NCBI GenBank assembly: GCA_026002855.1
Contig: BPGD01000001.1
Span: 3,480,001 to 3,544,000, forward strand
Reading direction: 5' to 3'
Source of the DNA: Bryobacteraceae bacterium
GTDB taxonomy: Bacteria > Acidobacteriota > Terriglobia > Bryobacterales > Bryobacteraceae
DNA: 64,000 nt
A model generated the notes under the pieces. The model was not told where the DNA came from. It saw nothing but the letters and a program-made list of their open reading frames with translations, and did no database searches. Shown piece by piece: positions 55,051 through 62,305 of the stretch (positions within the stretch are counted from its first letter, which is position 1; the number at the start of each line of letters is the position of its first letter). Position numbers and translations under genes: made by a program.

Positions 55051-56706
55051 TTACGCGCTCCTGGGAGGAAGCACCGCCATGCCTGCCACGCCCGGCTCCG
55101 GGCAGCGGGCCGCGTACAGCTCGGGCAGGTTCGTGCGCCACCACGTCTCGGCGTCTTCCTGCGACCAGCCGCTGCATTCGGGGCACTGCTCGAGCATCCG
55201 GCGCAGCAGCCGCGCGCTGGCCGGGCGGTCCTCCGGCTTTTTGCTGAGACACTGGAGGACGATCCGCTCCAATTCGGGCGAGAAGCGGATCTCGGTGCGC
55301 TGCGATGGCGGCATGGGATCTTTCTGGACGTGCGCCAGCGCCATCGCCGTCGGTGTCGGCTCCTCAAAGACGAGCGAGCCGGTCAGCAGCCAGTAGGCGA
55401 CGCAGCCGAGGCCGTAGAGATCCGTGCGTCCGTCCACTTCGCTGGCGCCGAGGGCAAGCTCCGGCGCCATGAAGGCGGGCGTGCCGGTGGTGATGTTGTC
55501 CATCGTCATGCGCACGCTGCCGCTCATCAGGCGCCAGCGGGCGAGGCCGAAATCGAGCAGCTTGACGAAATCGAATTCCAGCCCCAGGCGGCACAGGAAC
55601 AGGTTGGTCGGCTTGATGTCGCGGTGCACGATGCCGGCGCAGTGCGCTTCTTCGAGCGACTCGCACGCCTGGCGGAGGATGTGGACGACGCGCGCGCCGG
55701 GCTGCGGGCCGAAGCGCTTGACCAGTTGTTCGAGATCCAGGCCGCGCAGCAGCTCCATGGCGTAGTAGAAATTGCCATTCTGGTCGACGCCGAAATCGAA
55801 CAGCGACACCGTATGGGGCGAAGTGAGCGCGGCAATGGCGCGCGCCTCAAGTTCGAAGCGGCGGCGCATGATGTCGGCCTGCCGCTCGGTGTGGGACAGC
55901 AGAGCCTCGGCGCGGATCAGCTTCACGGCGGCCTCGCGTTTGAGCAGGCGATGGCGGGCGCGCCAGACTTCGCCCATGCCGCCCACGCCGAGCATCTCTT
56001 CCAGTTCATAGCTGCCGAGTTCGCGGGCGTGGTGCATGGAGCACTCCATGCGGAAGATCAGGCGGCTCATCCACCAGGCGCAGCCGGCCACCAGAAAGGG
56101 CGGCACATAGAGCACGCCGATCCGGTTGGGCGTGAGGCCCGGGTCGTGGACCCAGGCGCGAACCATCGCATAAGCCAGGGGGCCCATCGCCGCTGACCCG
56201 AACGCCCCGGCCAAGGCCTGCGCCGGCGAGGCCGGCAGGAACAGGGAGGAGGCGAGAATCCACGCCACCAGGCTGGACATGCCGCGCACGGGCTGGTCTG
56301 GCGGCCAGGGAATGATGGTCTCAAACAGCCCGATGGTGAAGGCCACCATGAGCTGAAAGGAGAGGCCGGCATAGACGCTGAAGCGCGGCTTCAGCCACCC
56401 CAGCCGGTAGGCGGCGACGATCAGGAGCGAAACCAGGATCAGCGCGGCCTCGGCGGCGAGCAGGGCCGGCTGGCGCTGTACGGCGGCGATTTCGGGTTGA
56501 AGGTGCGCCTGGAGGGCGAACAGGGCCACGGTGAGCGCGGCGCAGATCGTCGCGGTCCAGGCCAGCCGCGAGGGCGCGCGCTCGAGCGCCTCCAGCGGCA
56601 GCGCGGACCAGGTGGTGGGCGTGGCGCCCGTCAGGGCAGGGCAGCAGACGCGCGTTCCGGCCAGAGAGCGCGTGCCGGCAGCCTGAGTTGGGTCCTGGCC
56701 GGTCAT
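55051..56706 (-). CDS. Ser/Thr protein kinase with N-terminal membrane domain
   Basis: 551 residues from ATG 56706; a much longer upstream frame is an antisense shadow over rnpB and other genes. About six hydrophobic helices (50-70, 85-102, 112-135, 145-165, 168-185, 198-218) precede the kinase domain (about 233-500). G240-x-G-G-x-G-x-V, K262, H361-R-D-I-K-P-x-N368 and D385-F-G are all intact, and GTPAFMAPE gives the activation-segment end. The C-terminal 45 residues contain CPEC and end in the kinase's own tail. In most bacterial PknB-type kinases the membrane helix is C-terminal, so this topology is reversed. It probably phosphorylates cytoplasmic targets in response to a membrane signal, with the downstream NTT-HEAT protein as a candidate. 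Confidence 0.93.
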   Translation of the reverse strand: MTGQDPTQAAGTRSLAGTRVCCPALTGATPTTWSALPLEALERAPSRLAWTATICAALTVALFALQAHLQPEIAAVQRQPALLAAEAALILVSLLIVAAYRLGWLKPRFSVYAGLSFQLMVAFTIGLFETIIPWPPDQPVRGMSSLVAWILASSLFLPASPAQALAGAFGSAAMGPLAYAMVRAWVHDPGLTPNRIGVLYVPPFLVAGCAWWMSRLIFRMECSMHHARELGSYELEEMLGVGGMGEVWRARHRLLKREAAVKLIRAEALLSHTERQADIMRRRFELEARAIAALTSPHTVSLFDFGVDQNGNFYYAMELLRGLDLEQLVKRFGPQPGARVVHILRQACESLEEAHCAGIVHRDIKPTNLFLCRLGLEFDFVKLLDFGLARWRLMSGSVRMTMDNITTGTPAFMAPELALGASEVDGRTDLYGLGCVAYWLLTGSLVFEEPTPTAMALAHVQKDPMPPSQRTEIRFSPELERIVLQCLSKKPEDRPASARLLRRMLEQCPECSGWSQEDAETWWRTNLPELYAARCPEPGVAGMAVLPPRSA

Positions 56707-56845
56707 TCCTCTTTTGATCGTAGCCCAGGCGGGGCCTGAGTCCTGCAAGGAATTTGCATGTACAATCCGTGAGATGCGGCGGCAGCGCGGGCCGTGACTG
56801 CGGCGAAACGCGCGGCAGCCGCAGGGCGTATGGAACAATGGAAGC

Positions 56846-57259
56846 AGGAGGCCCGGCGGACGGGCAGTCGCGGGCCCGGCGCGTCCCCCAAGGGGGATAC
56901 GGCCGGCGTCCGAGGCAAAGTCCGGTCTCCACAGGGCAGCGTGCCGGCTAACGGCCGGGGGGGCGCGCTCAAAGCGCGCTTCACGGAAAGTGCCACAGAA
57001 AACATACCGCCTGCCGCGGCAACGCGGCGGGTAAGGGTGAAAAGGTGCGGTAAGAGCGCACCGCGTTCCGGGCAACCGGAATGGCAGGGCAAACCCCACG
57101 CGGAGCAAGACCAAATAGGGGAGGATGGAGTGGCCCGCTCCGCCTGACTCCCGGGTCGGTCGCTTGAGCCCGTCAGCAATGGCGGGCCCAGAGGAATGAC
57201 TGCCGCCCGGCCCGCGAGGGCCGGGACCAGAAACCGGCTTAGAGTCCGCCGGACCTCCT
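56846..57259 (+). ncRNA. rnpB: RNase P RNA (type A)
   Basis: 414 bases. P1 pairs AGGAGGCCCGGCGGAC (56846-56861) with the 3' GTCCGCCGGACCTCCT (57244-57259), with one mismatch. Conserved core segments are present in order: GAGGCAAAGTCCGGTCTCCACAGGG-like CR-I, CGGAAAGTGCCACAGAAAAC, GGTAAGGGTGAAAAGGTGCGGTAAGAG, GGCAAACCCCACGCGGAGCAAGACCAAATAG-like CR-IV and CAGAGGAATGACTGCCG with CAGAAACCGGCTTA near the 3' end. It is the ribozyme that matures tRNA 5' ends. P1 is long. It is divergent from the kinase gene and lies just before the rhomboid gene. Confidence 0.95.
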
Positions 57260-57324
57260 GATTTCCTCTCCTCCCTGACGCCACAGGCGGCAGGCTCGTT
57301 CCTGATACAATGGCCGTCTGACGC

Positions 57325-58077
57325 ATGCTGCCGATTCGCGACACGATCCCCTCGCGGCATCCCCCGATCGCAGTCTGGATGCTGATCCTTGCCAACGCGT
57401 TTGTGTTTCTCGTCGAACTGACCTTGCCGGAGCCGGCGCTGCGCGAGTTCTTTCACTGGTTCGGCATTGTGCCGGCGCGCTATACGCACCCGGCGTGGGC
57501 GCAGGTATTCGGACTGCCTGCCGATGATTACTGGCCGTATCTGACCAGCATGTTTCTGCACGGCGGCTGGACGCACATCATCGGCAACATGTGGACGCTG
57601 TGGATCTTCGGCGACAACGTGGAAGACCGGATGGGGCCGGTCCGGTTCGTGATCTTTTACCTCGCCTGCGGGATTTTTGCCGGGCTGGTCCACACGTGGG
57701 TGAACCCGGATTCGACGATTCCCACCGTCGGCGCCAGCGGCGCCATTGCCGGCGTAATGGGCGCGTATTTTTTCATGTTTCCGCACTCGCGGGTGATCGT
57801 GCTGCTGCCGGTGTTTTTCCTGCCGGTGTTTTTTGAAGTGCCGGCGGTGACCTACCTGGGCTTCTGGGCGCTGTCGCAGTTTTTCAGCGGCACGCTGGCG
57901 CTGGCCGGGCCGCAGAACGTGGGCGGCGTGGCCTGGTGGGCCCACGTGGGCGGTTTCGTGGCCGGCGTGGTGCTGCACCTGTTCTTTGTCCGGCGGCGCG
58001 GCTCGTACCGGCGGCTGGCGCGCGACGAATATTTCATGGAAATGCCGGAGCTTCCGCCCGGATATTGGAGGCGATAA
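57325..58077 (+). CDS. Rhomboid-family intramembrane serine protease
   Basis: 250 residues with six main membrane helices. Catalytic S138 in GASGAI and H207 in WWAHVGGFVAG form the expected dyad, and H80/H84/N88 in the LHGGWTHIIGN motif are the helix-2 signature. The loop between helices 1 and 2 (about 35-75) is large. It cleaves membrane proteins within the bilayer; targets are unknown. The next protease gene starts one base after its stop (TAA ATG), so both are made together. Confidence 0.95.
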   Translation: MLPIRDTIPSRHPPIAVWMLILANAFVFLVELTLPEPALREFFHWFGIVPARYTHPAWAQVFGLPADDYWPYLTSMFLHGGWTHIIGNMWTLWIFGDNVEDRMGPVRFVIFYLACGIFAGLVHTWVNPDSTIPTVGASGAIAGVMGAYFFMFPHSRVIVLLPVFFLPVFFEVPAVTYLGFWALSQFFSGTLALAGPQNVGGVAWWAHVGGFVAGVVLHLFFVRRRGSYRRLARDEYFMEMPELPPGYWRR

Positions 58078-58917
58078 ATGCCGATGAGTCCGACTGATGT
58101 CATCTGGTTCTTTTTTCTTGCCTCGGCCTTGCAGCCGGTGCTGCGGCAGCGGCTGCTCGAGGCGGCGCGGCAGCGCCTGATCGCGAAGATTGAACGGGAC
58201 CGCAACTCGCGCGTCATCCTGCTGATCCACCGGCAGGAGACGATGAGCCTGCTCGGGTTTCCGGTCTTCCGCTACATTGACGTGAACGATTCGGAAGAAG
58301 TGCTGCGGGCGATTCACATGACCGATCCGGACGTCCCCATCGACATCATCCTGCACACGCCGGGCGGGCTGGTGCTGGCTTCGATGCAGATTGCCCGCGC
58401 GCTGCACAAGCACCGCGGCAAGGTGACCGCCTTTGTGCCGCACTACGCGATGTCCGGCGGCACGCTGATCGCGCTGGCGGCTGACGAGATCGTCATGAGC
58501 GAATACGCGGTGCTTGGGCCGGTGGATCCGCAGCTCGGGCAGTATCCGGCGGCGTCGATCCTGAAGGTGGTGGAGCAGAAGCCGGTGGCCGAAATCAATG
58601 ACGAGACGCTGATTCTGGCCGACCAGGCGCGCAAGGCGATGAGCCAGATCCGCGAGGGGGTGCAGGAGCTTTTGCGCGGGAAGTGTCCCGACGGCAAGGC
58701 CGAAGAGCTGGCGCGGCTGCTCAGCGAAGGCACATGGACGCACGATCATCCGATCACGTATGAGGACGCGCGGGATTACTGCCTGCCGGTAAGCTGCGAC
58801 ATGCCGGCTGAGATCATCGAGCTGATGAACCTGTATCCGCAGCCGGTGCGGCGGCAGCCGACCGTGGAATATCTGCCGGAGCCGCGCCGCTATTCGGGCG
58901 GCGAGCCGCGGTCCTGA
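58078..58917 (+). CDS. SDH-family Clp-fold serine proteinase
   Basis: 279 residues. An N-terminal hydrophobic segment (about 7-22) may anchor it to the membrane. The Clp/crotonase-like fold then has HTPGG (93-97, oxyanion loop), S126 in YAMSGGT and an adjacent D in VLGPVDPQLGQ. The named SDH (Ser-Asp-His) family matches this pattern, with a histidine expected in the C-terminal THDHPITYED segment. It probably degrades membrane or misfolded proteins together with the rhomboid protease that precedes it without a gap. Confidence 0.85.
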   Translation: MPMSPTDVIWFFFLASALQPVLRQRLLEAARQRLIAKIERDRNSRVILLIHRQETMSLLGFPVFRYIDVNDSEEVLRAIHMTDPDVPIDIILHTPGGLVLASMQIARALHKHRGKVTAFVPHYAMSGGTLIALAADEIVMSEYAVLGPVDPQLGQYPAASILKVVEQKPVAEINDETLILADQARKAMSQIREGVQELLRGKCPDGKAEELARLLSEGTWTHDHPITYEDARDYCLPVSCDMPAEIIELMNLYPQPVRRQPTVEYLPEPRRYSGGEPRS

Positions 58918-58926
58918 GCCGGCGGT

Positions 58927-60237
58927 TCAGCTGCGGGAGTGCTGCTCGAGCAGCGCTGCGATCGCGTCGAGGTCCGCCGGCGCGGTCACGGGCTGGTTGC
59001 CGAAACGCGGCTCGATCCTTTCGCCCGAAGGCGTGGCGAGCTGGCCGGTGTGGTAGCGGTAGATGTAATCCGGGTCTTTCAGCACGTGACCGGTGAGCAC
59101 GGCGACCACGGTCTCGCCGCGGCCGATGACGCCCGCAGCCACGAGCCTGCGGATGCCGGCAAGCGTCGCCGCCGAGGCGGGTTCGCAACCGATGCCGCAC
59201 TGGCCGATGACGGCCTTGGCGTCGGCGATCTCCTGCTCGCTGGCCTTTTCGACGAAGCCGCCGGATTCGTCGATCACCTGAATGGCCTTGGGCCAGGAGA
59301 CGGGGTCCCCGATGCGGATGGCGGTGGCCAGCGTCTCCGGCTTTTCCACCGGGCGGAACGCGCCGCGATGGTGGAAATAGTCGTAAAAAGGCGCCGCGCC
59401 TTCCGCCTGGATGACGGCGAAACGGGGCAGCCTTTCCATGAAGCCGAGCGCCCGGAGCTCGCGAAAGGCCTTGCCGAAGGCGCTGATGTTGCCGAGGTTG
59501 CCACCGGGAAGCACGATCCAGTCCGGCACGCGCCAGTCGAGCTGGTCAAGCAGTTCGACCATGATGGTTTTCTGGCCCTCGATGCGGAAAGGGTTGACGG
59601 AATTCAGCAGATAAATGCCGGTTTTTTCCGCCAATTCGCGGACCAGCCTGAGAATTTCGTCGAAATTTGCCTCCACCTGAACGGTCAGCGCTCCATATTC
59701 GAGCGCCTGGGCGAGTTTTCCGTAGCTGATGTTACCGTGCGGGAGGAAGATGATGGGCGTGAGTCCGGCGGCCGAGGCATAGGCTGCCATGGAGGCCGAG
59801 GTGTTTCCCGTTGAGACGCAGGCGACGCGCCTCATGCCGAGCCGGAGCGCCTGCGAGGCGCCCGCGGTCATGCCGTTGTCCTTGAACGAGCCGGTCGGGT
59901 TGAAGCCCTGGTGCTTGAACCGCAGGGATTCAAGCCCCGCGTAGCGGGCCGCGCGCGGGGCGTCCAGCACGGCCGTGTTGCCCTCGCCGAGCGTGACGAT
60001 GCGGCGCATGTCGTCAAAAGGCAGCAGCTCGCGGTAGCGCCAGACGCCGGAGCGGTCCTCCGGCGCGTTCGACATGCGGCGCTCGCGCCACAGGCGCTTC
60101 ATCGCGGGCGGGTCGAGCGCCGGCGGCGGCGAGACTTCGACGAGCGACTGACAGCGCGGACAGGTGTAAATGACCTGGTCCAGGGGGAAGCGCGCGCCGC
60201 ATTCGGGACGGATACAGAGGAGTTCCTGCGTGAGCAA
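58927..60237 (-). CDS. thrC: Threonine synthase
   Basis: 436 residues. The PLP lysine is K119 in PTGSFKDNGM. GNTSASMAAYASAAG and PGGNLGNISAFGKA are the phosphate-binding and substrate motifs. It converts O-phosphohomoserine to threonine. The N-terminus carries a zinc-ribbon-like pattern C8-x4-C13...C26-x2-C29, as in the shorter archaeal/plant-like class of ThrC. The L-rhamnose mutarotase gene lies 48 bases upstream on the same strand. thrA and thrB are not in the window. It is convergent with the SDH protease gene. Confidence 0.95.
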   Translation of the reverse strand: MLTQELLCIRPECGARFPLDQVIYTCPRCQSLVEVSPPPALDPPAMKRLWRERRMSNAPEDRSGVWRYRELLPFDDMRRIVTLGEGNTAVLDAPRAARYAGLESLRFKHQGFNPTGSFKDNGMTAGASQALRLGMRRVACVSTGNTSASMAAYASAAGLTPIIFLPHGNISYGKLAQALEYGALTVQVEANFDEILRLVRELAEKTGIYLLNSVNPFRIEGQKTIMVELLDQLDWRVPDWIVLPGGNLGNISAFGKAFRELRALGFMERLPRFAVIQAEGAAPFYDYFHHRGAFRPVEKPETLATAIRIGDPVSWPKAIQVIDESGGFVEKASEQEIADAKAVIGQCGIGCEPASAATLAGIRRLVAAGVIGRGETVVAVLTGHVLKDPDYIYRYHTGQLATPSGERIEPRFGNQPVTAPADLDAIAALLEQHSRS

Positions 60238-60285
60238 CTTTTCAGTGTAGACAATCCCGGCGTGGCAGCGCGGCGGGTCCGCTCG

Positions 60286-60606
60286 TCAGTCCAGATGGAA
60301 GACTTCCTCGAGGGGCCGCATCTGCTCGTCGGCGTTTCGTCCGGCGGGGTCCTCGAAGAAATCGCGCATTTCGGCCTGCCACCGGGCGTTCACCTCCTCG
60401 CGCGCCATTCCCTGGAGCGCGGCCTGGAAGTCGGGCGTTTCCACGTACCCCACCAGCAGCCCGTCGTCGCGGAGAAACAGCGAGTAGTTGTGCCAGCCGG
60501 TGCGGCGCAGGGCGTCCAACATTTCCGGCCAGACCTGTTTGTGGCGTTCGCGGTACTCGGCCAGCCGGTCCTTCTTCACCTGGAGGATGAAACACACGCG
60601 TTGCAT
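60286..60606 (-). CDS. L-rhamnose mutarotase
   Basis: 106 residues from ATG 60606, exactly the size of RhaM/RhaU proteins. Motifs: RVCFILQVKKDRLAEYRERH, WPEMLDALRRTGWHNYSLFL and a VGYVETPDFQAALQGMA segment; the His and Tyr residues of the anomerisation site (H22, Y41-like) are in place. It interconverts alpha- and beta-L-rhamnose. The other rhamnose genes are not visible, but the next gene on the opposite strand is a zinc dehydrogenase that could belong to sugar catabolism. It is cotranscribed with thrC by position. Confidence 0.93.
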   Translation of the reverse strand: MQRVCFILQVKKDRLAEYRERHKQVWPEMLDALRRTGWHNYSLFLRDDGLLVGYVETPDFQAALQGMAREEVNARWQAEMRDFFEDPAGRNADEQMRPLEEVFHLD

Positions 60607-60660
60607 GGAGGCATCATACACGGCCTGCAGGCTGTGGCATGATGGAGCGTGCTGCGCGAA

Positions 60661-61662
60661 ATGAAGGCCGCCTGGATCGAGGGCGGACGGGTGGAGATTC
60701 GCCAGACGCCTGCGCCCAGGCGCCGGCGGGGCGAAGCGCTGATCCGGGTGGAATGCACGGGGATCTGCAACACCGACCTGGAGCTGCTGCGCGGCTATTA
60801 TGACTTCCGCGGCATACCCGGCCACGAATTCACCGGCGTGGTGGTCGAGGGAAGTCCGCGATGGCAGGGGAGGCGCGTGGTGGGGGAGGTCAACCTTGCC
60901 TGCGGGAGCTGCGCCTGGTGCGGGCGCAGCATGCGCCGGCACTGCCCGAAACGCAAGGTGCTCGGAATTCGCGGTCACGCGGGCGCGCTGGCCGAATTCA
61001 TCACGCTGCCGGAAGAAAACCTGCATGCCGCGCCCGGCGGTCTCGGTCCGCGCGAGCTCGTCTTCTGCGAGCCGCTGGCGGCAGCCTGCGAGATCCTGGA
61101 TCAGGTGAAGATTCCGCGCGGGACGCGCGCGGCCGTGCTTGGCGACGGCAAGCTGGGGCTGCTGATTGCGCAGGTGCTCCAGCAGGCAGGGGCGCGCGTC
61201 AGTCTCATTGGCCGGCATGGCGAGCGCCGGGGCTGGATCGAGCGGCGCGGCATCCGATTCCATCCGGCGGATGCGGCGCCGCGCACGCGCTTCCCCTTCG
61301 TGGTGGAGGCCACGGGCAGCGCGGCCGGGCTGGAGGAGGCGCTGCGGCTTTGCGAGCCGCGCGGCACGGTGATCCTCAAGAGCACCGTGCACGGGAAAGC
61401 GGAGCTCGACAGCGCGAAGGTCGTGGTGGACGAGCTCGTCCTGGTCGGATCGCGGTGCGGACGGTTTGAGCCGGCGCTGCGACTGCTGGAGCAGCGGCAG
61501 GTGGACGTCGGGCCGATGATCGACTCGGAATTTCCGCTGGATCAGGTGGCGCAGGCGTTCGAGCGGGCCGCGGCGCCCGGGGCTCTCAAGGTGCTGGTGT
61601 GGTGTGCTGCGCCGGACGCGCCAGCCGCCAGTAGCGCTCGATCACACGCTCGACGTAGTTGA
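60661..61662 (+). CDS. Zinc-dependent alcohol dehydrogenase (MDR family)
   Basis: 333 residues from ATG 60661 (a GTG at 60649 also fits but has no site). The catalytic zinc ligands are C36 and H55/E56 (GICNTDLE, GHE), and the structural zinc is bound by C81, C84, C87 and C95. The NAD-binding region is in AAVLGDGKLGLLIAQV (a G-x-G-x-x-G variant). The sequence class resembles sugar or polyol dehydrogenases. The neighbouring L-rhamnose mutarotase suggests a sugar substrate, but this is only context. The last 26 codons overlap the opposite-strand transglycosylase gene. Confidence 0.88.
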   Translation: MKAAWIEGGRVEIRQTPAPRRRRGEALIRVECTGICNTDLELLRGYYDFRGIPGHEFTGVVVEGSPRWQGRRVVGEVNLACGSCAWCGRSMRRHCPKRKVLGIRGHAGALAEFITLPEENLHAAPGGLGPRELVFCEPLAAACEILDQVKIPRGTRAAVLGDGKLGLLIAQVLQQAGARVSLIGRHGERRGWIERRGIRFHPADAAPRTRFPFVVEATGSAAGLEEALRLCEPRGTVILKSTVHGKAELDSAKVVVDELVLVGSRCGRFEPALRLLEQRQVDVGPMIDSEFPLDQVAQAFERAAAPGALKVLVWCAAPDAPAASSARSHARRS

Positions 61663-62305
61663 GCGTCTCGCGAAAAGGCGGCAGGCCATTGTAGCGCTCC
61701 ACGGCGGCCGGGCCGGCGTTATAGGCCGCCAGGGCGCGGCGAACCGGATTGGGCGTGTTGCGGTAGCGCAGCAGCAGTTGGCGCAGGAAGCGCACGCCGG
61801 CGTCGACGTTCTGTTCCGGGTCGTGCGGATCCGCGCCGAGCCCAGCCGCGGTGGAGGGCATCAGCTGCATGATGCCGAAGGCGCCTATAGGCGACACAGC
61901 CGCCGGCTGATAGGCGGACTCGGCCCAGGCGACGGCGTGAACCAGTTCCGGGGGCAGGCCGTGGCGGAGCGCGGCCTCGGTGACCAGTTCGCGCGGGTCC
62001 CGCCGCGCTTTTTGCGGCGGCGGCGCCGCGGGCGCGGCCTCGCGGGGCTCCTCCGGCGCCGGCAGCGATTCGATGCCCGCAATCGAAGAGGCGGGCAGCT
62101 CGATGCGGCCGCCTTCGAAATACAGGACGCAGCGGGCTTCGCCGTGCAGACACTCGGCTTGCAGGGCGCTCATCTGCGCGCCCGTCGTGAAGGTGACCAG
62201 CACGGCGCCGCGGGCGGAGACGGCCAGAAACAAAAGCGGCAGAAAATGTTTGCTCACGCCCGGCCGGCGCGGCTGCTTGCGGCGGATCGGCTCACTGCAC
62301 GTCAT
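61586..62305 (-). CDS. Lytic transglycosylase (SLT domain)
   Basis: 239 residues from ATG 62305, which overlaps the end of the upstream gene by 14 bases. GTG 62257 is a plausible later start that gives a clean signal peptide (SKHFLPLLFLAVSARG). The SLT domain (about 115-225) has the catalytic Glu in AVAWAESAYQPAA, GAFGIMQLMPSTA, NVDAGVRFLRQLL and LAAYNAGPAAVERY. It cleaves peptidoglycan glycan strands in the periplasm. The middle part before the domain (about 55-110) is a proline- and alanine-rich spacer. It is convergent with, and overlaps by 77 bases, the dehydrogenase gene. Confidence 0.9.
   Translation of the reverse strand: MTCSEPIRRKQPRRPGVSKHFLPLLFLAVSARGAVLVTFTTGAQMSALQAECLHGEARCVLYFEGGRIELPASSIAGIESLPAPEEPREAAPAAPPPQKARRDPRELVTEAALRHGLPPELVHAVAWAESAYQPAAVSPIGAFGIMQLMPSTAAGLGADPHDPEQNVDAGVRFLRQLLLRYRNTPNPVRRALAAYNAGPAAVERYNGLPPFRETLNYVERVIERYWRLARPAQHTTPAP

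Noticed and set aside
56707-58749. N-terminal extension of the Ser/Thr kinase to more than 1200 residues
   Set aside because: The extension is antisense to rnpB, the rhomboid and SDH protease genes and shows no domain; ATG 56706 fits the membrane helices.
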